DNA of 64,000 nucleotides, from contig CAVYKK010000009.1 of assembly GCA_963769045.1 (NCBI GenBank), positions 124,001 through 188,000 of the forward strand. Direction: 5' to 3'. This DNA comes from Methanocella_A sp963769045. Its GTDB lineage: Archaea; Halobacteriota; Methanocellia; Methanocellales; Methanocellaceae. Below, piece by piece: positions 53,395 through 61,001 of this stretch. The notes below the pieces were generated by a model. That model searched no databases. It saw nothing but the letters and a program-made list of their open reading frames with translations, and was not told the origin of the DNA. Positions within the stretch are counted from its first letter, which is position 1; every line of letters starts with the position of its first letter. Position numbers and translations under genes: made by a program.

Positions 53395-54816
53395 TCATGA
53401 CTTTTTGATCTTGATGCCTTCTTTCGTATCCTCGATGGTGATGCCGAGGTCTTTCAGTCGGCTGCGTATCAGGTCAGATGTCTCGAAGTCCTTTTTCTTA
53501 CGTACGGCCTGCCTGATATCGACAATCAACGCCAGTAACTCGTCCGAAAGCACATCGGCGCACGCGACCGGTATCCATGCGATGCCCAGGATTTCCGAAA
53601 AGTGTTTGTATAGCGCCATGATCTGCTTTAGCTCGTCGGTCGAGAGGCTGCCGCCCAGAAGCCGGTTGATCTCGCGGGTCCAGTCGAAGACGACGGCCAG
53701 AGCTTCCCTGGTGCTGAAATTGTCGTCCATCGCTGCATCGAACTTTGCCAGGCTCTCGTCTGCGAGCAGGGCGATGTCATGGCCTGATGCCTGTCCGGCC
53801 GGCTGACCGAGCCTCGACTCGACTTCCGAGACGGCATTCCGTATGCGGGCGTGGCTCCGCTTTGCCTCATCCAGCGCCGCATCGCTGTAGTCCAGCGGGC
53901 CCTGGTAATTCGTGTTCAGGACGAAGAACCGGACGACTTCCGGCGGGTATTTTTTCAACACGTCCCGGATGAGGAAGAAGTTGCCCAGGCTCTTGGACAT
54001 CTTTTCTTTGTTAATGAGCAGGAACCCGTTGTGTATCCAGTATTTTGCAAAAGGTCTCTTCCCGGTAAAAGCCTCGGACTGCAGCACCTCGGACTCGTGG
54101 TGCGGGAAGATAAGGTCCATGCCGCCGCCGTGGATGTCGATCTGGTCGCCGAGAAGCTTGATCGACATGGCTGAGCACTCGACGTGCCAGCCCGGGCGGC
54201 CTTTGCCCCAGGGGCTTTCCCAGTAGATGCACTCCCCTGGCTTCGACGCCTTCCAGAGGACAAAGTCCATGGGATTGCGTTTGCGTTCGTCAGGCTCGAT
54301 GCGTGCGCCGACTTTCAGCGCATCATAGGACTGGTGTGACAAGACTCCGACGTCGTTTTTCATGCTGTCGATGCTGAAATAGACGCTGCCGTCCGATACA
54401 TAAGCATGCCCTTTTTCGACAAGCCCGGTGATCATGTCGATGATCGAGTCCATGTTCTCGCTTACACGGGGGTAATAGTCTGCCCGCATGACGTTCAGCC
54501 GGTCGAAGTCCTCGAAATATGCCGCGATATATCGGCGGGAGACCTCCAGCGGCGTGACGTCCAGCTCGGCGGCTTTGCGCAGGATCTTGTCGTCAACGTC
54601 AGTGAAGTTCTGCACGTATATCACGTTGTAGCCGCGGTATTTCAGAAAGCGGCGGATCACGTCGAACATAATGTATGATCGCGCATGGCCCATGTGGCTA
54701 TAGTCATAGACCGTCGGACCACATACATACATGCGCACGACCATATCCTGTATCGGCCTGAAGTCTTCCACCGTCGAGGTAAGCGTATTATAGAACCGGA
54801 GGGGCATATCGTTCAT
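53395..54816 (-). CDS. cysS: Cysteinyl-tRNA synthetase
   Basis: Class I synthetase of 473 residues that charges tRNA-Cys with cysteine. The HIGH-type motif is in PTVYDYSHMGHARSY (near residue 35), the zinc ligands are in PGWHVECSAMS and the following HGGGMDLIFPHHES block, and the KMSKS signature is KEKMSKSLGNF (near residue 270). The matching tRNA-Cys gene lies 6 kb away at 60930. Some methanogens lack CysRS and use SepRS/SepCysS, so its presence is informative. ATG 54816 is the start at MNDMPLRFYNTLT. Confidence 0.97.
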   Translation of the reverse strand: MNDMPLRFYNTLTSTVEDFRPIQDMVVRMYVCGPTVYDYSHMGHARSYIMFDVIRRFLKYRGYNVIYVQNFTDVDDKILRKAAELDVTPLEVSRRYIAAYFEDFDRLNVMRADYYPRVSENMDSIIDMITGLVEKGHAYVSDGSVYFSIDSMKNDVGVLSHQSYDALKVGARIEPDERKRNPMDFVLWKASKPGECIYWESPWGKGRPGWHVECSAMSIKLLGDQIDIHGGGMDLIFPHHESEVLQSEAFTGKRPFAKYWIHNGFLLINKEKMSKSLGNFFLIRDVLKKYPPEVVRFFVLNTNYQGPLDYSDAALDEAKRSHARIRNAVSEVESRLGQPAGQASGHDIALLADESLAKFDAAMDDNFSTREALAVVFDWTREINRLLGGSLSTDELKQIMALYKHFSEILGIAWIPVACADVLSDELLALIVDIRQAVRKKKDFETSDLIRSRLKDLGITIEDTKEGIKIKKS

Positions 54817-54873
54817 GATTAAATACTCACGGAAACGTAATAAACACTACGGCAAAGGCAAGCGTTGCCGTGC

Positions 54874-55569
54874 CTATTCCTGTAGCGCTTTTTTACGCCT
54901 GCTGACCCAGCGACGCACGATCTCCGGGACGATCAGTACGATAATCGCCAGCACAAAGCTGACGTAGAACGCGTTCGAGCCGATCTGGTCAAGCGACGAG
55001 CCCAGCATGACAAGAGCGAACGCCGCAGGCAATTCACCAAGGACGGTACCTATAATGTAGTCCTTGAAGCGAATGCTGGAAATGCCCGCGATATAGCTGA
55101 CAATGTCGAATGGCAGCATAGGGATCAGCCGCATGAACAGGATGAACCGCCAGCCTCTCGACTCGATAGCACGGTCGATTCCGCTGACGCGGCCTGAAAA
55201 GCGTCGCATGACATAGTCATGGAACAGGTACCGGGCGATGAAGAACGTCAGTATCGCGCTCAGCGTCGTCCCGGCCATAGACCAGAGCAATCCCTGCCAG
55301 AACCCGAATAAAAAGCCGCTGGCCAGCGTGAACGGTGTGGCAGGGAGGAAGAAGAACGGCCGGAGGATACTGATGACGAGGAAAGCCACCACAGTCAGTG
55401 CCCCGAAAGAGCCGATCAGGTCCCTGATACCCTGCGGGGAGACATGCTCGTAGGCCGTGATGATTTCCGCCGGGCCAAGGATGATGATTATCCCCGCCAG
55501 CACTGCTATCCAGAGGCAGATGGCTGCAATGCGCAGGCCATATTGGCTCTTCAGGTTCACGCATTCCAT
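54874..55569 (-). CDS. TVP38/TMEM64 (DedA-like, SNARE-associated) membrane protein
   Basis: A 231-residue protein with about six hydrophobic stretches. The central conserved block is SGFLFGFWQGLLWSMAGTTL, then RYLFHDYVMRRFSGRVSGID and FILFMRLIPMLPFDIVSYIAGIS. This fits the TVP38/TMEM64 family, whose members are thought to act as scramblases or ion transporters. The C-terminus is short and basic (RRKKALQE). It follows the upstream intergenic region alone and precedes cysS on the same strand by 57 bases, so joint transcription is possible. Confidence 0.85.
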   Translation of the reverse strand: MECVNLKSQYGLRIAAICLWIAVLAGIIIILGPAEIITAYEHVSPQGIRDLIGSFGALTVVAFLVISILRPFFFLPATPFTLASGFLFGFWQGLLWSMAGTTLSAILTFFIARYLFHDYVMRRFSGRVSGIDRAIESRGWRFILFMRLIPMLPFDIVSYIAGISSIRFKDYIIGTVLGELPAAFALVMLGSSLDQIGSNAFYVSFVLAIIVLIVPEIVRRWVSRRKKALQE

Positions 55570-55681
55570 ATGGGCATAATGGCATATAAAGGCGTGCCAC
55601 GGCCTGAGAGTGGAAACTATTTAGGATTGCAGGCCGATATAGGCAGGCCGATACGAGCAAGCCCATATCGGCTGGAGTTAC

Positions 55682-56188
55682 ATGACACACCCGATGCAGT
55701 CCTACTTTTACGAGACCAAGGACGGCCATATGTCCGACGAGGTGGCAAGGGAAGACATCACCGGACTGGTGAACGATCCCGACCTCATCCGGGAAGTCTG
55801 CGCGTTCTTCCACGAGAGTAATAACCTCGACGTCACCTGCTACGCCATAGGGAAGGTGTACGATGTCTGCGGGGAAAGTTACGGGTGCCTGACGATTCTG
55901 TCGGAAGACGTGGCTAACATCATCGGCGAGCCGCTTCCCGACGTGCAGGAAAAGATCAATTACACGCTGATCAGCACATACCTCGAGTTCCGGCGCATCT
56001 GCAATGGCAGCCCGGAGATCTTCGACGCCTGGGACGGCTACCTGGACCTCATCATGTCCAAAAGCTTCCTGCCCCTCCATGAGAACGGCATGCGAGCCAG
56101 ACTCATCCACAACGGCCGCATCCACGCGGCGAAACTGCCGACCGTCGTGTTTGTCGTCTACCAGCAGTACGATGCGCTGTATAGTTAA
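55682..56188 (+). CDS. Hypothetical soluble protein
   Basis: A 168-residue protein without hydrophobic segments or metal motifs. It begins THPMQSYFYETKDGHM and includes LTILSEDVANIIGEPLPDVQ and EIFDAWDGYLDLIMSK. The start ATG 55682 seems sound because GGAGTTAC lies just upstream. It reads away from the TVP38 gene with a 112-base spacer. No family recognised; I do not assign a function. Confidence 0.6.
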   Translation: MTHPMQSYFYETKDGHMSDEVAREDITGLVNDPDLIREVCAFFHESNNLDVTCYAIGKVYDVCGESYGCLTILSEDVANIIGEPLPDVQEKINYTLISTYLEFRRICNGSPEIFDAWDGYLDLIMSKSFLPLHENGMRARLIHNGRIHAAKLPTVVFVVYQQYDALYS

Positions 56189-56238
56189 CCCAAAGGGCAA
56201 AGGGTTATTACTCTGACGTTCCAGGCAAAATTTATAAG

Positions 56239-56275
56239 CACTTTGGTCCTTTGTGTCCTTTGTGACCTCTGTGTT
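56239..56275 (+). repeat. Half element of 9-nt units overlapping the NUDIX start
   Basis: Four consecutive 9-nt units (TTTGGTCCT, TTGTGTCCT, TTGTGACCT, CTGTGTTAC) match the right-hand arms of the palindromic elements elsewhere. A weak partner (CCCAAAGGGCAAAGGG) lies at 56189-56204. The stretch directly follows a TATA-like TTTATAAG (56230-56237) and runs into the NUDIX reading frame. Confidence 0.6.
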
Positions 56276-56714
56276 ACCCGGGAAAGACTACGTAGGGCTC
56301 GGCGTCGGTGCCATGATTGTCCGTGACAACAAAGTCCTGATGCTGCTCCGCTCTGATGCCTGCAGGAACAACCGGGGCCTCTGGACGATCCCGGGCGGCA
56401 TGGTGGAGACGTCCGAGGGGCTGGAGGACGCTGTGCGGCGGGAGGTCAAAGAGGAGACCGGCCTGCGTGTGACCTATGCAAGGTTCCTGAGTGTTTCCGA
56501 TCGCTTCTTCGACGGCGAGCACTGGGTCAGCATCTTATACCGTTGCGGTACGGAAGGCGAGCCGTCCAACACGGAGCCGGATAAGCATTTAAAGCTCCAA
56601 TGGCAGGACCTTGACGACCTGCCGCCAAATATTACGCCGCCTAGCCGCGATGCTATTGATGCTTTTAAAATTCATGAAGGGCGTACAGGGCATGAAGGCT
56701 ATAGGGGATACTGA
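56262..56714 (+). CDS. NUDIX hydrolase
   Basis: A hydrolase of about 150 residues with the Nudix box GGMVETSEGLEDAVRREVKE-type sequence (G-x5-E-x7-REVKEETGL) near residue 50. It would cleave a nucleoside diphosphate linked to another moiety; substrate unknown. The start is uncertain: GTG 56253, 56262 or 56271 are all in frame. TTTATAAG at 56230-56237 places a transcript start at about 56260, favouring 56262 or 56271. Its first codons lie in the half element of 9-nt units. The conserved part begins about residue 10 (GVGAMIVRDN). Confidence 0.85.
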   Translation: MTSVLPGKDYVGLGVGAMIVRDNKVLMLLRSDACRNNRGLWTIPGGMVETSEGLEDAVRREVKEETGLRVTYARFLSVSDRFFDGEHWVSILYRCGTEGEPSNTEPDKHLKLQWQDLDDLPPNITPPSRDAIDAFKIHEGRTGHEGYRGY

Positions 56715-56818
56715 TTACAGCCCATCCTATCCATTATGCCTACTCTGCCCTCGATGGCCTCTGTGTTCGCTCATTTTTGTAATACGGGCTATATAATTGG
56801 GATGACAACAGGCCAATT

Positions 56819-57595
56819 ATGAAGTGGATGGCATTGGCGTGCATAGTCCTGGTGCTAATGGCAGGCATCGGCGAGAAGACTACTCATTTTTCCGTGAAAT
56901 ATAGCGACTCGAAAGCGTTCACCCCGGGCACCGGCAAGATGCTGGAGGAAGCGTATCGGGCTGTGAACAGCGCCCTGGGCAACCTGCCGAAGACTATCAA
57001 GGTCGTGATAGTCGACGGTGAAGATATGGACAATGTCGGCAAGCATGTGGAAGCGTTCTCCGCCTGGAACAACAAGTCCAGCACCATCGTCTTGCGGGGC
57101 GAGACGCTGAAGAATAAAAAGTCGCTTGACGTCGTGGCAAAACACGAGATCTGCCACCTCGCGCTTAACGACATCCTCGAGAAGAAGGGCGGAAAGGACT
57201 ATGCCTGGATGGAAGAAGGCACCTGTATGACGATATCAAAAGAGCCGCTTGACGACGTGAAGGTCGCGAAGTACATTACATCCAATGGCTTCCTGGACAT
57301 GCCGGGGATTGCAAAGGCAATCGACAGCGACGATTACGCGGTGTGCAAGAACGGCTATCTGCAGTCATTCAGCCTGTGCAAGAAGATATCCGAGCGCTAT
57401 GGCATGAATAAGCTGGTCGAGATTATTAAAAACCCGACGAGGGACTTTGAAAAGGCTTTCCGGCAGGCGACGCGCCAGGACTTCGGGCGGTTCTATGACG
57501 AATGGAAAGCCTCGATAGAAACGAAGGCAAAGGGCACGCCGGCGCCTCGAAGCACGACGGTCCACGGGTATTTATGCCTTGATGAAGCCTGCTAG
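56819..57595 (+). CDS. Predicted exported zinc peptidase-like protein (HExxH)
   Basis: A 258-residue protein with a hydrophobic N-terminus (ALACIVLVLMAGIG), then a domain that contains HEICH (H-E-x-x-H) in VVAKHEICHLALNDI and, 28 residues on, WMEEGTC. These are the zinc ligands and glutamate of gluzincin/peptidase MA-type enzymes. The C-terminal part (FRQATRQDFGRFYDEWKASI) fits the helical tail of that group. TATA-like CTATATAATT at about 56789-56798 puts the ATG within a few bases of the expected start, so the message may be leaderless. Substrate unknown. Confidence 0.72.
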   Translation: MKWMALACIVLVLMAGIGEKTTHFSVKYSDSKAFTPGTGKMLEEAYRAVNSALGNLPKTIKVVIVDGEDMDNVGKHVEAFSAWNNKSSTIVLRGETLKNKKSLDVVAKHEICHLALNDILEKKGGKDYAWMEEGTCMTISKEPLDDVKVAKYITSNGFLDMPGIAKAIDSDDYAVCKNGYLQSFSLCKKISERYGMNKLVEIIKNPTRDFEKAFRQATRQDFGRFYDEWKASIETKAKGTPAPRSTTVHGYLCLDEAC

Positions 57596-57634
57596 ATAGA
57601 AAATATATATCAGGCAGGCATTGATGATAGATGC

Positions 57635-58276
57635 ATGCTCAAGATCGCCATCCCACACAGGCTATATTCGGAAAACAAGGTAAAGATCAAAAATATTATC
57701 AAGAAGTACGGGATGTCATGGGACAGCGGAAAGAACGGATGGGTCAACGCAGCGACGGGTGATGGCGTTTACATCGACCGGGCCATCATGGACATGATCC
57801 TGAGTGACTCGTTTTCGGGCGACATGCCCATGACCATGTTTGTTGAAACCCGGAACAGGGAGTTCATCGACGAGATTAGCGAGAAAATAAAGGCGATAGG
57901 CGGCACCGTCACGGAAGAGGCGGCACCGGAAGGGATGAGATCGCAGCCATCGGTGACACCTGCGCCGATCAGGCCGCCAAAGGCGATAACGCCGGGCGGA
58001 AAGAGAGACGTTTTCACGCGGCTGAAGATCAGGGATGCAGAAGGCTGCAACACGCCAGAGTTCGCCGCAAAAGCCGCAGAGGACCTGAAAGACATCAGCC
58101 GGCGGTGGGAGCGACGTAAGACGCAAATCCTGAAAGAATACGAGCGCATCGGCCTGGATAAAGCCGATATAGAACGGTTCCTGCAGCGAGAGGAGATCGC
58201 GTTCAGAAAGGCCAACGCGTGCTGGGTGACGGGAGAATTCCCGTCGGCGCAGGCCGGAAACGGCGAAGACGAGTAG
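57635..58276 (+). CDS. Hypothetical protein with coiled C-terminus
   Basis: A 213-residue soluble protein. The N-terminal half (IPHRLYSENKVKIKNIIKKY, GDGVYIDRAIMDMIL) is alpha/beta. A Pro-rich linker (TPAPIRPPKAITPGG) leads to a charged helical region (WERRKTQILKEYERIGLDK) that may form a coiled coil. It follows the peptidase-like gene by 39 bases and precedes the tandem TATA repeats. No family recognised. Cytoplasmic by lack of a signal. Confidence 0.6.
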   Translation: MLKIAIPHRLYSENKVKIKNIIKKYGMSWDSGKNGWVNAATGDGVYIDRAIMDMILSDSFSGDMPMTMFVETRNREFIDEISEKIKAIGGTVTEEAAPEGMRSQPSVTPAPIRPPKAITPGGKRDVFTRLKIRDAEGCNTPEFAAKAAEDLKDISRRWERRKTQILKEYERIGLDKADIERFLQREEIAFRKANACWVTGEFPSAQAGNGEDE

Positions 58277-58466
58277 GAAGTCTTCCACGTACACGTATTT
58301 TTAGACGATTCTCATGGAAACAGGGGCGGCGAATGCCATTCGACAATTTTATGCCGCCAAACCTCTATATAGTCCGTTCCGTCATATCTAAATCCGGCTA
58401 CGAAAGGGACGTTTGCCAGAAGGCGCCCCGGGCGGGCGACTGACGGCAACCGTTAAATATTAAAGC

Positions 58467-58546
58467 GGCTTTATATAAAGCCGAAAGGCTTTACATAAAG
58501 GCGTAAGGCTTTACATAAAGGCGTAAGGCTTTAAATAAAGTTTAAA
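58467..58546 (+). promoter_or_regulatory. Four 20-nt tandem repeats, each with a TATA-like box, upstream of MC1
   Basis: The units at 58467, 58487, 58507 and 58527 are each exactly 20 nt. All start GGCTTTA and contain TTTATATAAAG, TTTACATAAAG, TTTACATAAAG and TTTAAATAAAG. The boxes are symmetrical, so TBP could bind in either orientation. The last unit runs into AAAGGAGG (58544-58551), the ribosome binding site of MC1, nine bases before its GTG. A multiple promoter for a highly expressed chromatin protein is the simplest reading. Confidence 0.65.
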
Positions 58547-58560
58547 GGAGGCCGATTGTT

Positions 58561-58932
58561 GTGGTAAGCACATCGAACGACACCGAATGCAGAGATAAGA
58601 AGAACTTTGGTCTCATTGATGAGAACGGAGAGGAAGTAGGAACGTACTGTGGCGCCCAGCCCAGAGATGCAGCGCTCAAGGCCGCCAACAGGGGTGTAAA
58701 GAACATCATCCTCAGAGAGAAGGGGACCAAGAAGCTCCATTATTTCAAGGGTAAGAGGGAACTGGTACCTGCCCCGGCCAATGCACCGGAATGGATAAAG
58801 AAGGCAGCTGCCAAAAACCAGGGCAAAATCTTCAAGGCCAACGTAGAGAAGGCCGGCACGGCCAACCTTGAATACAGTGAGCTCGAGCGGAACCCCAAGT
58901 CGCTCTTCAAGGTACCCGCCACCAAGAAATAA
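58561..58932 (+). CDS. Chromosomal protein MC1
   Basis: Monomeric DNA-bending chromatin protein of Methanosarcina/Methanocella-type archaea. The family blocks are NFGLIDENGEEVGTY, QPRDAALKAANRGVKNI, LREKGTKKLHYFKGKRELV and APANAPEWIKKAA. At 123 residues it is longer than the 93-residue Methanosarcina MC1, the extra being a short N-terminal tail and a C-terminal NLEYSELERNPKSLFKV segment. GTG 58561 follows AAAGGAGG by nine bases. A run of four TATA-like repeats lies upstream, consistent with high expression. Confidence 0.92.
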   Translation: MVSTSNDTECRDKKNFGLIDENGEEVGTYCGAQPRDAALKAANRGVKNIILREKGTKKLHYFKGKRELVPAPANAPEWIKKAAAKNQGKIFKANVEKAGTANLEYSELERNPKSLFKVPATKK

Positions 58933-59032
58933 AGTCAAAAGCATTAATTTCTCTTTTACTTTTTACTTTTTCAGTAATTATTTTGGCATATTTTTATATA
59001 TCCGTCGATTAACTATTGATTTAGTGATAGTT

Positions 59033-59200
59033 ATGGCAAGGAAAGAAGTAAAAGGTGAAATCAGCGTCAGAGAGGCAGGCAGACGTGGCGGAAACACCAC
59101 GAAAGAAAGGCATGGCCCCGAGTTCTACCGGGACATTGGTCACAAGGGTGGCCAGAAGGTCAGGGAACTCATCGAGCGCGGCAAGTCTGCCGAGCGGTAA
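59033..59200 (+). CDS. KGG-repeat stress-type protein
   Basis: A 55-residue hydrophilic protein with two KGG-type motifs: REAGRRGGNTTKERHGPEFY and DIGHKGGQKVRELIERG. It belongs to the stress-induced KGG group related to bacterial GsiB and plant group-1 LEA proteins, associated with desiccation or general stress. A TATA-like TTTTTATATAT at 58990-59000 lies ahead of ATG 59033. A strong hairpin follows the stop. Mechanism in archaea is unknown. Confidence 0.85.
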   Translation: MARKEVKGEISVREAGRRGGNTTKERHGPEFYRDIGHKGGQKVRELIERGKSAER

Positions 59201-59234
59201 CCGGCCAGGCTGTCCTGTCCCTCACACAATATAG

Positions 59235-59274
59235 CTTAATTGGGGATTGATCAGTCCCCAATTAGGTTTTTAAA
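59235..59274 (+). terminator. Terminator hairpin after the KGG gene
   Basis: TAATTGGGGA (59237-59246) pairs perfectly with TCCCCAATTA (59255-59264) over an 8-base loop, followed by GGTTTTT. It begins 36 bases after the stop codon. Confidence 0.6.
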
Positions 59275-59384
59275 GAAACTTTTTTTATCATTCGATCGGC
59301 ATACGGTAGTATATATAAACAACAAATTTATAGTTTCAAAATAGTAAATGCAAAAAGCTATTAAGGATTAGAGCAAAATACTGT

Positions 59385-59476
59385 GTGTCCGGGGCTTACT
59401 TAAGTACCCCCATCGGTGAATTCCTTAACCCTAAAATTGTATTATCACCAAATAATTTTAACTAAGCCCCGGGCAC
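59385..59476 (+). ncRNA. Candidate structured RNA (14-bp closing stem)
   Basis: GTGTCCGGGGCTTA (59385-59398) pairs with TAAGCCCCGGGCAC (59463-59476), thirteen Watson-Crick pairs and one G-U. The 64-base interior contains further complementary pieces (GGTGA with TCACC; AAAATT with AATTTT). TATA-like GTATATATAA (about 59311-59320) lies upstream on the plus strand, predicting a start near 59340-59345. No ORF covers it. It could be a small RNA or a structured leader of the Cys-rich ORF at 59526. It does not match a riboswitch class I can recognise. Confidence 0.4.
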
Positions 59477-59525
59477 TCATTGCTTTTCAGTCCTCTTTTA
59501 ACCTTAAACCCGCCATACTTTCACG

Positions 59526-59735
59526 ATGCCTGTACCACGACTATTAGAACGGTGCTCGCAATGTACCATTATGCTATCACATTCGTGTCACGACTGCCGT
59601 AACGGGCCATTGTTCAGCCATAGGTTTCCGGATACGCACTGCGCCCGGCTGCTTATTGACGTGCCACCGGCCGGTTTTACACTGTCATCCTGCTGGGACT
59701 GCCCACGCTGGCAATCGCCGATCAGGCAGGCTTAA
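59526..59735 (+). CDS. Possible Cys-rich small protein
   Basis: A 69-residue ORF with cysteines arranged in CSQC, CHDC, THCAR and CWDCPRW, which might bind zinc. It is basic and ends QSPIRQA. It lies 50 bases after the candidate structured RNA. No family recognised and no clear ribosome binding site; the Cys spacing is the main argument. The stretch 59736-59829 after it holds nothing I can name. Confidence 0.3.
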   Translation: MPVPRLLERCSQCTIMLSHSCHDCRNGPLFSHRFPDTHCARLLIDVPPAGFTLSSCWDCPRWQSPIRQA

Positions 59736-59829
59736 CCGGCATAATAAAAATATGGTATTCTACGTTTTAGGATGTTATCGTCCGTACGCATAACGATGCG
59801 CTTGAACCACGAAAATTGATTATTCAAAC

Positions 59830-60160
59830 CTTCATTACGCTGCGCTTGCAGCCACAAAGACACGAAGGCACTAAGGGAACAAAGAAACGGATAGCGAAAG
59901 ACATAGTTATTTGCATATCTTTTTGTACATGCTGGCCGGCACCTGACACGAAGGCCACGAAGGCCACAATGGCCACAACGTACGTTTAAAAAGGTTCATG
60001 GAAGCCCCTTTATAAAAATGACTTTGTGGCCTTCGTGTCTGATGCCTTCTCATTGTATACAACATTTCCGGAATGACTAACACAAAGGATATCTTAATAA
60101 ATTCTTAGTGTCTTATGAATTCTTCGTGTCTTTGTGGCCGCAAGCGCAGCGTAGCAATGT
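59830..60160. repeat. Composite (nested) palindromic element, reverse orientation
   Basis: Outer arms TACGCTGCGCTTGCAGCCAC and, at the other end, GTGGCCGCAAGCGCAGCGTA. The core 59904-60079 is the reverse complement of the 51849-52043 core in its flanks (TTATTTGCATATCTTTTTGT matches ACAAAAAGATATGCAAATAA). It carries the arms GAAGGCCAC, GAAGGCCAC, AATGGCCAC. The loop holds CCTTTATAAAAATGAC. It is the shortest of the three composite copies. Together with the structured region and the ORF above, it explains the 1-kb spacer before TBP. Confidence 0.85.
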
Positions 60161-60227
60161 TAGCATACGCTACTTACGACACCAAAAAACGAAGAAGAGC
60201 CAAAAATAATAAAATGGTTGAGGCCGG

Positions 60228-60794
60228 CTATATTAAAGCCAGGCCTTCAAGCTCGCGGACAATCCGTTCCACGGCCTCTTCTGCGTCTTTCGGTTTCTTG
60301 CCGCCGGTGACGACCAGCTTTCCGCTGCCGAATAACAGCACTACGACTTTCGGCTTGTCTATCCTGTACACCAGTCCGGGGAACTGCTCCGGCTCGTACT
60401 CGATATTCTCAAGCCCCAGCCCGATAGCTATGGCGTTCAGGTTGAGAACCGAAGCCAGGTCGGCAGATGCGACAATGTTCTGGACGGTAATCTCCGGGGT
60501 GCCTGAAACCTTGATGCCAACCTCGCCCATCTTTTTGAAGAGCTTTTTCAGGCCCAGGCTGACGTCCTCGATGCTCTTTGCACCCGTACAGACGATCTTG
60601 CCGCTCCTGAAGATCAGTGCAGCTGTCTTCGGATCCTTGGTCCTGTACACAAGGCCCGGGAACTGCTCCGGATCATAGTCGGCACCTTCCATGGCCAGGG
60701 TCAGGTTCTTCAAGTCGATCTCCTGCCCGATAGCGGTCGATGCAACGACATTTTCAATTTTTATCGTCTTTCTTGCTTCGTCGGCTTTGCTCAA
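60228..60794 (-). CDS. tbp: TATA-box binding protein TBP
   Basis: General transcription factor that recognises the archaeal TATA box with TFB. It has two direct repeats of about 90 residues: the first IENVVASTAIGQEIDLKNL with YDPEQFPGLVYR, the second VQNIVASADLASVLNLNAI with YEPEQFPGLVYR and LLFGSGKLVVTGG. The 188-residue length is normal. TTG 60794 follows AGAGGTT. The upstream region contains several TATA-like boxes. Its position upstream of no other gene and next to tRNA-Cys is unremarkable. Confidence 0.97.
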   Translation of the reverse strand: MSKADEARKTIKIENVVASTAIGQEIDLKNLTLAMEGADYDPEQFPGLVYRTKDPKTAALIFRSGKIVCTGAKSIEDVSLGLKKLFKKMGEVGIKVSGTPEITVQNIVASADLASVLNLNAIAIGLGLENIEYEPEQFPGLVYRIDKPKVVVLLFGSGKLVVTGGKKPKDAEEAVERIVRELEGLALI

Positions 60795-60819
60795 AATTAA
60801 ACCTCTAAATATCTGACAG

Positions 60820-60925
60820 TATTAAAACGAGTATTTATAGTATTTAAGCTATCTGTTATATAAAGAAATTCAACGTTACAAAATCATTATATAAATCATA
60901 TATATAAAATATAGCGGGGGGCATC
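60820..60925 (-). promoter_or_regulatory. TATA-rich leader of the TBP gene
   Basis: On the minus strand this spacer contains ACTATAAATAC, TTTATATAAC, TTTATATAATG and TTTTATATATAT in about 100 bases. Any of the last three could direct transcription of tbp; the remaining ones could bind TBP in competition. It also covers the 3' flank of the tRNA-Cys gene. Confidence 0.5.
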
Positions 60926-60929
60926 AAGT

Positions 60930-61001
60930 GCAGGGAGGGAGAGTTGAACTCCCAGAAAACAGATCTGCAGTCTGCCGCATTAGCCGCTCTGCCATCCCTG
61001 C
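60930..61001 (-). tRNA. tRNA-Cys (anticodon GCA)
   Basis: A complete 72-base cloverleaf on the minus strand. Acceptor stem GCAGGGA pairs with TCCCTGC; D stem GCA/TGC; anticodon stem GCAGA/TCTGT with loop CTGCAGA (anticodon GCA); T arm GGGAG-TTCAACT-CTCCC. CCA is not encoded. No intron seen. It matches the cysteinyl-tRNA synthetase gene elsewhere in the window. Confidence 0.95.
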
